A DNA stretch of 64,000 nt. Origin: Aureispira sp. CCB-QB1. GTDB taxonomy: Bacteria > Bacteroidota > Bacteroidia > Chitinophagales > Saprospiraceae. This document shows, one piece after another, positions 33,935-43,224 of the stretch. The DNA is taken from contig NZ_JHBV01000138.1 in assembly GCF_000724545.1 (NCBI RefSeq), positions 1 to 64,000 of the forward strand, given 5' to 3'. How positions within the stretch are numbered: position 1 is the stretch's first letter; each line of letters opens with the position of its first letter. Made by a program: the position numbers and the translations under genes. The notes beneath the pieces were generated by a model. That model had not been told where the DNA came from. It searched no databases and worked only from the letters and a program-made list of their open reading frames with translations.

Positions 33935-35458
33935 TTAAGTGGCAGATACAATGTCTGTCAATAATTTTTTTCTTTCAACCAAACCAATACAAGCCAATAC
34001 AGCACTAACCGTAACGCCTAGAATACCATGCATATTAATGTTTTGTCCTGTTAAGCGCAAATTGGGTATTCTTGTTTGAACTGCCAATGCCGTGCGCATG
34101 GGATCTTGATAATTTCTTTCAAATCCATAAAAAGATCCTGTAGGACAACCAATATAGTCCCTAAAAGATAGTGGAGTAGAGGCATGTGTATTGGTAACAT
34201 TTCCTTTTAATTGTGGGAATTGTTTATAAACCTCTTCTAATAAGATTGAAGCTTTTTCTTCTTTAAAAGCCTCATAAGAAGCACCTCTAGAGGTTTCTTG
34301 AGATACGGTATTAAATGTATTTTCCCACCTCTGAACTTCTTTGTAATCCATATAACACATGGCAGCAAAGCTATCGGCATGAGTAGGCGATTTGCTAGTT
34401 ATGGGAGTCAATGCCAAGTAAGTAGAAGGCCAATCCTTAGAATTATTTTCTATAGCATTCCAGACCTCTTTTGTTTTGTGGTGATAATAATTGCGATTGA
34501 TGTATGGGACGGTATTAGGTTTCAAGGTATAGTGCGCCGAAAAAACGGCAGGAGTAGCTTGTGTGTTGTTGATACGGTTGAGATATGCTTTTCTCAGATG
34601 TCCTCGATCTTGGCGAACAAAACGACTCAATTGGCTGGGATGAGCACTAGAAATTACCTGTTTGCAATTCAATGTTTCACCTGTATCTAATAGAACCGAT
34701 TTTATAGCATTTCCATCAAAAATAAATTGATCGACTTCCTTTTGTTTGAAAATAACACCCCCTTCTTTGCGAATTTGCTTCACCAAAAGTCTTGCAATTT
34801 GAGAGCCCCCATCAATACATCGCCAGGCACTCTCTATATAACTGTTCAAAACCATAGCATGCAAGTGAAAAGGAGTCGCAGAGCCACGTCCTGCATAAAG
34901 AATATTATTACCACCCAAGACAGCTTGAAGGGTAGGATTAGAACTAAAAGAGGCAATTTTATCTTTTGCATTAATTGCTAAATGACTCAAATCACTAGGA
35001 TAAGAACTGTGAATGTCTAAAAAATATAATGGAAATTTTTGGCAAATATCTTGAATGGCTTTACAATAATTTTTAATCGCCAAATGTTCTTTAGGAAATT
35101 GTTGAGCAAGACTATCGACAAACCGTTCGTGTCCTTGTGCCATTTTATACACCGTATCATCTTCTCCAAAACCAATGGTATCAAATGCCTCCATATCCAT
35201 GCGTTGGAGTTTCAACGTATCTCTAATACCCAAATACTTAAAGTATTGGTTGAGTGCTTGTCCTTCGCCCAATCCACCAATATAATGCACCCCTACATCA
35301 AAAATGCACCGATCTCGAACAAAGGTTTGCAAACAACCCCCTACCTGTTTGTTTTTCTCTAATACAGCGACTTTGTAGCCTGCTTTGCTGAGGATATAAG
35401 CGCAGATGAGACCACTCAAACCGCTTCCAATAATAATGATGTCGTATTGTTTTTCCAA
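33935..35458 (-). CDS. FAD-dependent desaturase/retinol-saturase-like oxidoreductase
   Basis: 507 residues. DIIIIGSGLSGLICAYILSKAG (Rossmann, ~5-26) and VGGCLQTFVRDRCIFDVGVHYIGG are typical of the CrtI/RetSat group, and the C-terminus has the usual GxxxHGxxG-like NMHGILGVTVSAVLAC. Polyene saturation or desaturation is the natural role here. The start must be a TTG at 35458: no ATG lies between the upstream gene's stop (35470) and the first beta strand. Confidence 0.85.
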   Translation of the reverse strand: MEKQYDIIIIGSGLSGLICAYILSKAGYKVAVLEKNKQVGGCLQTFVRDRCIFDVGVHYIGGLGEGQALNQYFKYLGIRDTLKLQRMDMEAFDTIGFGEDDTVYKMAQGHERFVDSLAQQFPKEHLAIKNYCKAIQDICQKFPLYFLDIHSSYPSDLSHLAINAKDKIASFSSNPTLQAVLGGNNILYAGRGSATPFHLHAMVLNSYIESAWRCIDGGSQIARLLVKQIRKEGGVIFKQKEVDQFIFDGNAIKSVLLDTGETLNCKQVISSAHPSQLSRFVRQDRGHLRKAYLNRINNTQATPAVFSAHYTLKPNTVPYINRNYYHHKTKEVWNAIENNSKDWPSTYLALTPITSKSPTHADSFAAMCYMDYKEVQRWENTFNTVSQETSRGASYEAFKEEKASILLEEVYKQFPQLKGNVTNTHASTPLSFRDYIGCPTGSFYGFERNYQDPMRTALAVQTRIPNLRLTGQNINMHGILGVTVSAVLACIGLVERKKLLTDIVSAT

Positions 35459-35469
35459 AGTTGGGATTT

Positions 35470-38400
35470 TTATGCGTTTTGACTGGTTTGGTTGGGAATG
35501 TTTCTAATAACAAAGATGATATTGGATGTTTTTTGCGTTAAGTCCAATCGCTCGACATCCAATCCATAATCCTGCGCAATCACTTCAATGTCTTTACCTG
35601 ATAAGAATGACAACGTTTCACTTTGCGTCTTGTTAAAACCAAAAATTTGTGTGGAAAACTTCTCAGTCCAAACAGTCCCCTCGTGTCGATCGGCTAAGTC
35701 AGAATCACCATCTCTTATAATCAACAAACCATTTTCATTAAGGTTGTCTAAACAATTTCTAATGAGTCTGTTTTGAGCTTCTTTGGGAATGTAGTGCAAC
35801 ATATCACTAATTATAAAAACATCGCTAGGCTCTAAAACATAGCGGGTGGCATCTGCTGCGGTAAACTGTATGTTTTTATTCTTTAAAAAGGATTGATTAG
35901 CGACAAGAATCTTTTCAGCGTCATAGTCAATGCCATGTATAATCCTATCCGAAGAGAGGAGATGAAGCATATAACTCATCATGCCATAGCCACAACCAAT
36001 GTCTGTAATTTTAGCTTTTAAAGGCAGTAATTGATGAAATGGTTGGTATTTGTCTTCCAAGCGAACTTTAATTCTAGTATACCACTCTAAAACAGGTCCT
36101 TTGTAAATGTAATTTTTTATCAATCTGTCTTCAAAAAAATCAACGGTTTCGGTGGCAGTTTTGATCTTAGAATATTCGGTTTTAAAATATTTACTGATGG
36201 ATTTGGTACGTTGAGAATAATTAGTTCCCCAACTCAAGTCAACAGGAGAAATTCTATCTAAGAATTTCATAGTGACAGTAGTACCGTGAACCAAAAAGTC
36301 ATTTTTCCGAATACAATCTCCTGTTCCATGGAAAATAATAGGAAGGATATCCAAGTTGAGTTGTTCCGCAATATAAAAGGCTCCTTTTTTGAAGCGACTA
36401 ATTTTGCCTGTTTTGGAGCGGGTACCTTCTGGGAAAACCATGATAGAATAGCCATTATTAACCAAGCCTTGTAGGTGCTGAATGCTATTTTCTGCGCCTG
36501 CATCGGAAGGATAAAAATCAGCAAAACGAATGACACGCCCAAAAATAGGGGAATTCCAAACCCAATTATTAGTCATTATAATAATCTTGGGATGCAACAT
36601 CAAAACCATCATAATATCTAAGAACGATTGATGGTTGGCAATAATTAATGCTGGGCGATTGAGTTGTAATTTCTTACGATCAATATAGACTTTTTTTACA
36701 TTAAACATCAGATGAATTAGAGATGCTGATAAGAGTCTAATGAGGCGGTGTAAAATGTACTTTTTATGCTCTTTCTGAAAGGGAGTTATTGTGAATACAA
36801 AGGTCAAAATAGTCAGTACTAAACAACCAGAAAGAAAGTGTGTATAAGCTACTATGGTGGAAACAAGACTTAGTAAGGTGTAAGGAGGTAAACCTTTCTT
36901 TTTTCGATTAATAATTAAGAAACCAAAAATTAAAGGCTGAATAGTAAAGGTGATAATTAGAATAGAAAGAATGCCAATAATAGACAAACTAGCGATAGAA
37001 AACAAAGCAGGATGTTGGGCAAAAATCATAACCCCCATACCACACATAGTGGTTAGGGCTGACAAGATGATAGAAGTTTTATAAGCGGGAAGAATGCGCT
37101 CTCCATACTTGTATTCATGCAGCAAACCTTTGGTAACAAAAATACTGTAGTCAACGCCTAAGCCGAAAATAAAGGTACAAATGATGATGTTGACAACATT
37201 AAATTTTAAGCCTAATAATGCCATCAAACCTAAAGTCCATTCCCAACTTAGTAAAATGGGGAAAATAGTTAATAGGGCTAATTCTATGCGTCCAAAAGCA
37301 ATTAATAAGATAACAAAAACGATAATAAAAGACCAATTGACCAACAAACCAAAGTCTGTCTGAAGTGATTGAGCAAATTGGTCGGCAATAAATTGTTTGT
37401 CAAATATGGTAATGCCAGTCGTTTTTTCAAACAAAGGATAAACAGTCGCTTTTTGAGCATCGTCCAATTTGACAATGGAAATAAAAGAATATTGACCATT
37501 CTTGATGGTACTATATTCACTTAATACTAAGTCTTGAATTGCACGAAGCTCTTCCCAGTGAACAGGTTGGAAATCTTTTTCTAACAAAGAAACAAAAGCA
37601 TCGAATGTATTGGGTTTAAATTTAAGAGATTCTCCTTGTTTTTGTAAAGCATCTTTTAACCCATTGATTCGCTCTGAAGTCCAAAAACGGTTCCATTGTG
37701 CAATTTTTTGAGCTTGTGCTTCTTGAGAAAGGATAAATTTACTAACCGAGGTATAGTTTTGAATGATGCCTGTTTGTTTTAACTTTTCCAACGTTGCCGT
37801 TGCTGCCTCGTTGCGTTGAAGTGCCGTTTCTAGACTTTCGGCAGAAGAAACAACATAGCTGCTTTTTAGTGCCTCGCCACCCATTTTTTGTAAATTTAGG
37901 TCGGCTGTTTTTAATGCTGGAGTCATGAAGTTGATATTATTCATATCTTCCTCAAATTGAACCTTATTATAAAAGAATAGAAGGGCAATTGTGGCAATTA
38001 ATACCAGCCATCTTATTCCTTTATTGTTGTGAATTGGATAGGCAGCTAATTGATCTAAAAATGTTTTTTGGGGAACCGTTTGCGTTGTCTTTTGGGGCAA
38101 GAAATGTGGCAAAACTAGTAAAGCAAAAATAGCAGAAGAGAAAACGGCCACCGCTGCAAAAATTCCCAAATCTCGCATGGCTTCAGAGGACATATACAAG
38201 AGGCATAAAAACGCACTACTCGTTGTCAAACTGCTCATGATAGTTGGCGTAGAAATATCCCGAATGGTTTTTTCTACGGAGCCATCGGCTCGAAAGTGAG
38301 CAAATACGTGCAAGGAAAAATCAACGGTAACACCCAATAAAACCGCCCCTACGCCCAAAGAAATGGCAGAAATACTTTCTTTGTAGAGCACCAACGCTGC

Positions 38401-39339
38401 CATGCCCAAAGCTGCCCCTAAAACGACAGGAATAAAAATTAAAATAGGTATGGATAAGCGTTTGAAAAATAGGGTAATAAATAAAATTAAAGCAATCAAT
38501 GCTGCCCCTACAGTATAGCTAATATCTGTTTTAATTTGTTGGGCATTGGCAACCGAAACGGCGATACTACCAAAGTACTCTGCCTCATATCTATTTTCAA
38601 AGGCTGCCTGTGTTGAACTAATTTTTTGATCAATTTCTTTTAGTAATAACTCATTAGCGCCTGTGGCTCCCGCATTCGTTTTAGGTGTTACAAAAAACAA
38701 TAAGTGTTTTTTGTCCTGTGTCATAATGCGGCTATTGTACAAGGTATAGTTGCCATCAATTTGGAAATCCTGCAAGTTGCGGAGAGGAATACTAGCGAGT
38801 CCTAAAGGATCTTTTAGAACATTTTTTTTCATGACAAAACCAGTTGGAGAAATTAAGGTTTTGTAAACCGATTTTAGTGCTTTTTGTATTCCAGTAGAAT
38901 CTAATCGACTTTCTAAATCTTTATAATCCCCTTGATCCAAAAACAAAGGAAGATGCTGATAGAATAGGTCATATAATTCTGTAATAGCACCGTCAGAAAG
39001 TGTATATCTAATCTCCTGAATTTTATTAGAGTCTAATGTCTCTATCGAAGCAACAAGACTGTCAGCGAAACTAGTTAAAGCTTCGGCATCCGCTTCTTGA
39101 GTAGTGTCGGAAAGAGAAAGATGGAAGATTAGATTATCAGAAAACTTAGTATTTTGATAGGCTTCATTAACCTTTTGAATATTGGCATCTAAAGGGATTA
39201 CCTTAGAGATGTCTTCGTTTAAGTGAAGACGTGTTCCTATTAGTCCTAAGGCAATAGTCAATAAAACAAAAACTAAGGCAACTAAAAGAAATTTATGTTT
39301 TTGAAAATAATGATATAGAAAAAGGAAAATTGCATCCAT
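35470..39339 (-). CDS. Trifunctional fusion: RND/MMPL transporter + PlsC acyltransferase + SAM methyltransferase
   Basis: 1289 residues. About 1-830 is an MMPL-type RND exporter with two sets of membrane helices (e.g. TVGAALIALILFITLFF, FGLGVDYSIFVTKGLL) and two large periplasmic loops. About 870-1050 is a PlsC acyltransferase with NHQSFLD (~898, HX4D) and FPEGTRSK (~970). About 1090-1280 is a class I methyltransferase with DIGCGYGMM (~1111). Such fusions are known in flexirubin/aryl-polyene clusters. It would export the pigment lipid and acylate and methylate it at the inner membrane. Confidence 0.9.
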   Translation of the reverse strand: MDAIFLFLYHYFQKHKFLLVALVFVLLTIALGLIGTRLHLNEDISKVIPLDANIQKVNEAYQNTKFSDNLIFHLSLSDTTQEADAEALTSFADSLVASIETLDSNKIQEIRYTLSDGAITELYDLFYQHLPLFLDQGDYKDLESRLDSTGIQKALKSVYKTLISPTGFVMKKNVLKDPLGLASIPLRNLQDFQIDGNYTLYNSRIMTQDKKHLLFFVTPKTNAGATGANELLLKEIDQKISSTQAAFENRYEAEYFGSIAVSVANAQQIKTDISYTVGAALIALILFITLFFKRLSIPILIFIPVVLGAALGMAALVLYKESISAISLGVGAVLLGVTVDFSLHVFAHFRADGSVEKTIRDISTPTIMSSLTTSSAFLCLLYMSSEAMRDLGIFAAVAVFSSAIFALLVLPHFLPQKTTQTVPQKTFLDQLAAYPIHNNKGIRWLVLIATIALLFFYNKVQFEEDMNNINFMTPALKTADLNLQKMGGEALKSSYVVSSAESLETALQRNEAATATLEKLKQTGIIQNYTSVSKFILSQEAQAQKIAQWNRFWTSERINGLKDALQKQGESLKFKPNTFDAFVSLLEKDFQPVHWEELRAIQDLVLSEYSTIKNGQYSFISIVKLDDAQKATVYPLFEKTTGITIFDKQFIADQFAQSLQTDFGLLVNWSFIIVFVILLIAFGRIELALLTIFPILLSWEWTLGLMALLGLKFNVVNIIICTFIFGLGVDYSIFVTKGLLHEYKYGERILPAYKTSIILSALTTMCGMGVMIFAQHPALFSIASLSIIGILSILIITFTIQPLIFGFLIINRKKKGLPPYTLLSLVSTIVAYTHFLSGCLVLTILTFVFTITPFQKEHKKYILHRLIRLLSASLIHLMFNVKKVYIDRKKLQLNRPALIIANHQSFLDIMMVLMLHPKIIIMTNNWVWNSPIFGRVIRFADFYPSDAGAENSIQHLQGLVNNGYSIMVFPEGTRSKTGKISRFKKGAFYIAEQLNLDILPIIFHGTGDCIRKNDFLVHGTTVTMKFLDRISPVDLSWGTNYSQRTKSISKYFKTEYSKIKTATETVDFFEDRLIKNYIYKGPVLEWYTRIKVRLEDKYQPFHQLLPLKAKITDIGCGYGMMSYMLHLLSSDRIIHGIDYDAEKILVANQSFLKNKNIQFTAADATRYVLEPSDVFIISDMLHYIPKEAQNRLIRNCLDNLNENGLLIIRDGDSDLADRHEGTVWTEKFSTQIFGFNKTQSETLSFLSGKDIEVIAQDYGLDVERLDLTQKTSNIIFVIRNIPNQTSQNA

Positions 39340-39835
39340 TAGTGGGGCATTAGAAAGTATTTCTGTATTAGATTATTTAATGTGCAAAAATACAATTTAT
39401 TGCAGCTTAAACCAAACATTGATAGGAATAGAAAGAATGAGGAGAGTTGAATGAAATGAGATTTGTCTTTTGATATTTTGAAGTTTTTGTTTCATTTTAG
39501 TTGTTGTCTCTGAGTTTTGTATGTAAGTTTTTTCTTTAAAGTTATTTATGAATTTGTTTTATTTTAATAATATGAAACAATATTTTGTTTTGAAGTTTTT
39601 GGGAGAAACAGAGAGTGCTGTTTTAATTGATGCTAGAGTAGCTTTTATGTTGCTTGTCAAGAGAATAAGAAGTTATTTTTTTCTCTAGTCTAGATAAAAT
39701 GATGGATGTAGTTTGAGGATTGATTTTTAGGGGGAAGAAATTGCTTGTCCGACAACTATGAAAATGGACTTTGGTGAAACTTCAATTTTTCATCTTTCTA
39801 AATTCATTATTGATTCACCTCAAAAAATTATTATC
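39340..39835. other. Gap between transporter fusion and SMR gene; one weak small ORF
   Basis: AT-rich. A 38-codon ORF on the plus strand (39572-39688, starting MKQYFVLKFLG) is open but lacks a recognisable ribosome site or homologue, so I do not call it a gene. No riboswitch of the guanidine type is recognisable before the SMR gene. Confidence 0.4.
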
Positions 39836-40165
39836 ATGGCTTATTTATTTTTGACAGCAGCTATTTTATGTGATGTAGGGGCTACATTTGCTTTAAAAGC
39901 GAGTGATGAATTCAAGGAATTATTTCCTTCTTTCCTAGTAGTTGCTGGCTATATCGGGGCATTTTATTTTATGACGCTTGCACTGCGAAATTTGACTTTG
40001 GGAACAGTTTATGCAACTTGGTCGGGTATAGGAATCATACTGGTTGCACTGGTTGGTTTTGCATTTTATAAGGAAAAGTTAGATTGGATTGCTATTGTAG
40101 GAATGTTATTAATTGTTGCAGGTGTTGTTTGCATGAATCTTCTTTCTGAAACCAATACGCAGTAA
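39836..40165 (+). CDS. Small multidrug resistance (SMR) family transporter
   Basis: 109 residues from the ATG at 39836 (an upstream ATG at 39758 would add a non-hydrophobic tail before the first helix). Four helices are visible: AYLFLTAAILCDVGATFALK, FLVVAGYIGAFYFMTLAL, TLGTVYATWSGIGIILVALVGF and DWIAIVGMLLIVAGVVCMN. TWSGIG matches EmrE AIWSGVG. The membrane-embedded E14 of EmrE aligns with Asp here (ILCDVGAT). It lies on the opposite strand inside the pigment cluster. Substrate unknown; lipid or polyamine-like cations are possible. Confidence 0.8.
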   Translation: MAYLFLTAAILCDVGATFALKASDEFKELFPSFLVVAGYIGAFYFMTLALRNLTLGTVYATWSGIGIILVALVGFAFYKEKLDWIAIVGMLLIVAGVVCMNLLSETNTQ

Positions 40166-40212
40166 ATTTTTTTGTCTAAAATCAATCACGTGTCACGCAG
40201 CACGTGCAACGT

Positions 40213-40641
40213 TTAACGGGATGCGTTTCGTTTATATAGAACCAAGTAAGTGGCAAGACCAATTATAAAAGCCGCTACAAATGATAAAACAATAGCCCCA
40301 ACAGTATACTGGTAGATATTGGTTTGAATGACGTCCAAATCCCCCATTTTATCTAAGCTAAGATCGCCATGATTACCGCCCCAAACCAAGGCACCTGTCC
40401 AAAAACTAGCATATAAGATAAACGGAATCATTGGAGGGATACTAATATTAGCTGCAAAAAAGACAATAGGAACATTGAGCCGAAATAAAGCAGCAGTAGG
40501 CAAGGCTATTGCTAGTTGAAAGCCCCATAGGGGGAATATTCCCCAAAAAATACCATAGGCAACAGAGACTGCTTTTTTTTGAGGTGTTTCGTCTACTTTA
40601 AAAATCTGTTCGTGAAGGACTTGTCTTAAGCTTTTTTTTTT
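40213..40641 (-). pseudogene. DUF2062 domain, out of frame with the preceding glycosyltransferase
   Basis: Frame open from 40647 with no ATG. It reads SLRQVLHEQIFKVDETPQ, then VAYGIFWGIFPLWGFQLAIALP and FAANISIPPMIPFILYASFW, a complete DUF2062 membrane domain. The only in-frame start candidate, a TTG at 40503, would cut off the conserved first third. The preceding GT2 gene ends in this overlap after ten A (40632-40641); one extra A or a -1 slip would join both into a ~408-residue GT2-DUF2062 protein, a known architecture in Bacteroidota. So this is either the second half of a slippage-expressed protein or a frameshift mutation or sequencing error. Confidence 0.75.
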
Positions 40642-41435
40642 AGATTTCTAACAATCATTCTTGGTCTAAACCAAAAGAATGCTGCCAAACACAGAAATGT
40701 ATTTAAAACTGAAATTCTAAAGAAATCTCTAAATGGTCTAAAGTGGGTAATGCGTTCTTCGGCAGGTGGGTAATAAACGTCAATAGGCACACAAAATAAA
40801 TCCATGCCTTCCCATGCCGCCCGAACCAAGACTTCAACTTCAAATTCATAGCGTCCCGTAACAAACCACAAGTTTTCAAGTGCTTTGATTGGATACAGAC
40901 GATACCCAGATTGTGTATCTTTTAGACGAATACCTGTTTCTACCCACAGCCAAAAGCTTGAAAATTTATTACCAAAACTACTCTTGGTAGGAACATTTTC
41001 TTGTCCCATATTTCGGGAACCAACAACTAATGCATTGGGATTGTTGGTTAACGCATCAACAAAAGTTGGTATATCTTTGGCGTAATGCTGACCGTCTGAA
41101 TCTAATGTGATGGCATAGTCATAGCCTTTTTCAATGGCATATTTGAAGGCTCTACGCATCGCAATTCCCTTTCCTGCATTGGGTTGATACGAAAGTTGCA
41201 TGATAGTAGGGTAGCGCTCCAAAATTGCTGCTGTACCATCTGTAGACCCATCGTTCACTACTAATAAATGAGAAATATGATGTTGTTGGTCTAATTCCAA
41301 AGTCGTATATTCTTTAACGGCATTAATGACCTCCTCTAGCTTTTGAGCATTATTATAAGTAGGAATAATAACACAGCATTTTAGCTGTTGTAAGCGATCT
41401 GCACAGTTATTTTTTGTTGTTTTGGAGGCTTCCAT
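40626..41435 (-). CDS. Family 2 glycosyltransferase (DPM1-like)
   Basis: 269 residues. CCVIIPTYNNAQKLEEVI starts the GT-A fold; VVNDGSTDGT and TLDSDGQH (DxD-like metal site) are conserved, followed by AGKGIAMRRAF, the polyprenyl-phosphate mannosyl/glucosyl-transferase pattern. In aryl-polyene and flexirubin clusters such an enzyme is thought to decorate the lipid part. It starts immediately after the dehydratase stop (41436) and ends in a poly-A stretch that separates it from DUF2062. Confidence 0.88.
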   Translation of the reverse strand: MEASKTTKNNCADRLQQLKCCVIIPTYNNAQKLEEVINAVKEYTTLELDQQHHISHLLVVNDGSTDGTAAILERYPTIMQLSYQPNAGKGIAMRRAFKYAIEKGYDYAITLDSDGQHYAKDIPTFVDALTNNPNALVVGSRNMGQENVPTKSSFGNKFSSFWLWVETGIRLKDTQSGYRLYPIKALENLWFVTGRYEFEVEVLVRAAWEGMDLFCVPIDVYYPPAEERITHFRPFRDFFRISVLNTFLCLAAFFWFRPRMIVRNLKKKA

Positions 41436-41798
41436 TTAAGCTAATATTCCTTTAAATTTGAAAAAAAGTGTTTCTCCTTCTTGGATAGAAGCATTAACCT
41501 TTAAGGAACCGTCTTCATTTGTATTAAACTTGATTTTTACTTCCAACAAAGGGTTTTTATTAGGGATAATCGGGATTAAAAATTTAGCTTGACTCGCCTT
41601 TTTTAAACGCACTTTTTGCCCTAAGGCGGTCGTTGTCAATTCAGCCAAAATTTGCATCATACATACTCCAGGGACAACTGGTTGGTGAGGAAAATGCCCC
41701 TTATAAATAGCGTGTTCTACATTCAAGTTAATTTGACTGTGAATGGTGTTTTCTATAACTTCTTGATGGTTAGTTGTAAAAAAATCTCCTTGTAGCAT
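41436..41798 (-). CDS. FabZ/ApeI-like 3-hydroxyacyl-ACP dehydratase
   Basis: 120 residues, a single hot-dog fold. GHFPHQPVVPGVCMMQ carries the catalytic His; the Glu that FabZ has five residues after GV's Gly is Gln here, as far as I can align by eye. It would remove water from hydroxyacyl-ACP during polyene extension, with the second dehydratase at 48907. It is separated by 184 nt from the lipoprotein gene upstream. Confidence 0.8.
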   Translation of the reverse strand: MLQGDFFTTNHQEVIENTIHSQINLNVEHAIYKGHFPHQPVVPGVCMMQILAELTTTALGQKVRLKKASQAKFLIPIIPNKNPLLEVKIKFNTNEDGSLKVNASIQEGETLFFKFKGILA

Positions 41799-41981
41799 TG
41801 ACGTTAATTTTTAGTTTATTCGTCTTCTAATTGACTGTGTTTGTTGGCAGACTAAGTAATCGTTCAAAAAAATAACAAGTACCACGCAGTAGCAGCGCAG
41901 CTAAAACAGCCTTCTTTTTGCTATTACATGTTTGGGGTAGATAATATTCTACAAAAGTACAAATAATTGCAGAATTAAAGC
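41799..41981. repeat. Intergenic segment with interspersed GC-containing repeat
   Basis: Contains ACCACGCAGTAGCAGCGCAGC (near 41883), related to TACTTCGTGG/GCTTCGC elements at 56.3-56.6 kb and to the CACG-rich stretch at 40188-40220. No gene seen. Confidence 0.4.
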
Positions 41982-42629
41982 TTAATGTTTTAACAAAGTC
42001 AATTTCATATTTAAAGGCATCTTATGGTGTTGGATGTGAATAGAGCGTGGAATGTTGGCAATATACTTGGATAAGAAAATACTAACGGCTCTATTCTGAT
42101 GTATTTCAGTGATTTTATGTTTTCTTTCTTGAACGAAGAAATGTTTTTTTTGATTGAATGTTGTTTTGAATATGGTTTGTTTTTTAGGAAACTTCCCTTT
42201 TTCAAATTGAGTCGCTTGACTTCCCAAAATACCTCTAGTTAAAAGCATTTCCATGTCTTGTTCAATAATTTTCAGGAATATTTTTAGTTTCATCTGCTCC
42301 ATGGTCTTGTGTACGATAAAACCATTTTCACCAAATTCAAAGTCGAATAACGTCATACCAAACTTAGTCATGAAAATTGTTCTATAATTTCCCTCAGAAA
42401 GTTGCTTGAGTGCTAATAAACCACCTTGTTGAAATTTGTCGCCATAACTCAACGTTGTTTTAAATAGGAACGATTTAAAATTATCTTTAAAAATAGGTTT
42501 GAAATTATCACTAGAAAGCACCGTTTGGCTGCCCTTAGAAAGCGGGAGTAAATGCTTGGGAGTAGTACAACTTGTAAAAAATAGGCACCAACTAATGAAT
42601 GCTAAAAGTTTGCTCAGGGATATTTGCAT
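41982..42629 (-). CDS. Lipoprotein (DUF3261-like) of the pigment cluster
   Basis: 215 residues. Lipobox-type start (LLAFISWCLFFTSCTTPK) with Cys ~21, so it is probably lipidated. The body is beta-rich (YRTIFMTKFGMTLFDFEF...), similar in style to the DUF3261 outer-membrane lipoproteins of aryl-polyene clusters. Its first 38 nt overlap the LolA-like gene, so the two are translationally coupled and likely act together in moving the pigment lipid to the outer membrane. Confidence 0.7.
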   Translation of the reverse strand: MQISLSKLLAFISWCLFFTSCTTPKHLLPLSKGSQTVLSSDNFKPIFKDNFKSFLFKTTLSYGDKFQQGGLLALKQLSEGNYRTIFMTKFGMTLFDFEFGENGFIVHKTMEQMKLKIFLKIIEQDMEMLLTRGILGSQATQFEKGKFPKKQTIFKTTFNQKKHFFVQERKHKITEIHQNRAVSIFLSKYIANIPRSIHIQHHKMPLNMKLTLLKH

Positions 42630-43224
42630 TGTTTTTTTTGTTCTTGAATTTCATTAAAGTATAATCACCTGATTGTTCGACCATTTTTACTTGTTCTACA
42701 GAGTAATCCTTCTTAGAAAAATAGATATTGATGTTTTTCATAAACTCCTGTACTTTCTTTTGTTTGGGAGTCATGATGACCAAATAAGCCGTGTTACTTT
42801 CTTTAAATTCATATTGATAATCTTCCTCATTAACAAGCAAATCCCCTTGTATACTTCCGATCATCATTTCATTAATTTTTTGAAATGTTTTATTACCAGA
42901 AAGATCATAAGAACTCACTTTCCCCTCGTCCTTTATAGAAACCTTGCCATCCTTGAGAATGATCAAATATTCCAATGGTTCGGTGTATTCCCAACGTAGC
43001 TTATTGTTGGCTTTATAAAATAATTTACCATGAGATTCAATATCTTCTGAAAGGACATCTATGTGTTTGGTCTGTACAAAATCACTTTGCAAACTATTGG
43101 TAGAAGCAGCAATGGAGTGCAATTTTTGTTGAAATGCTTTGCTGTCTTTCATGGGTTTGAATGTTTGAGCAAAGCTACTGGTATACGCTAAAAAAGCAAT
43201 TAGAAAAAGTGTATATCGAATCAT
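42592..43224 (-). CDS. LolA-like periplasmic lipid carrier
   Basis: 210 residues with signal peptide MIRYTLFLIAFLAYTSSFAQ. LQSDFVQTKHIDVLSEDIESHGKLFYKANNKLRWEYTEP is the LolA/LolB fold start. Aryl-polyene and flexirubin clusters usually carry such a carrier, thought to ferry the pigment lipid across the periplasm. It overlaps the deacetylase gene by four nucleotides (ATGA) at its start. Confidence 0.88.
   Translation of the reverse strand: MIRYTLFLIAFLAYTSSFAQTFKPMKDSKAFQQKLHSIAASTNSLQSDFVQTKHIDVLSEDIESHGKLFYKANNKLRWEYTEPLEYLIILKDGKVSIKDEGKVSSYDLSGNKTFQKINEMMIGSIQGDLLVNEEDYQYEFKESNTAYLVIMTPKQKKVQEFMKNINIYFSKKDYSVEQVKMVEQSGDYTLMKFKNKKNNANIPEQTFSIH

Noticed and set aside
39572-39688. 38-codon plus-strand ORF upstream of the SMR gene
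   Set aside because: Open by chance in AT-rich DNA; no promoter box, terminator or similarity found by eye.
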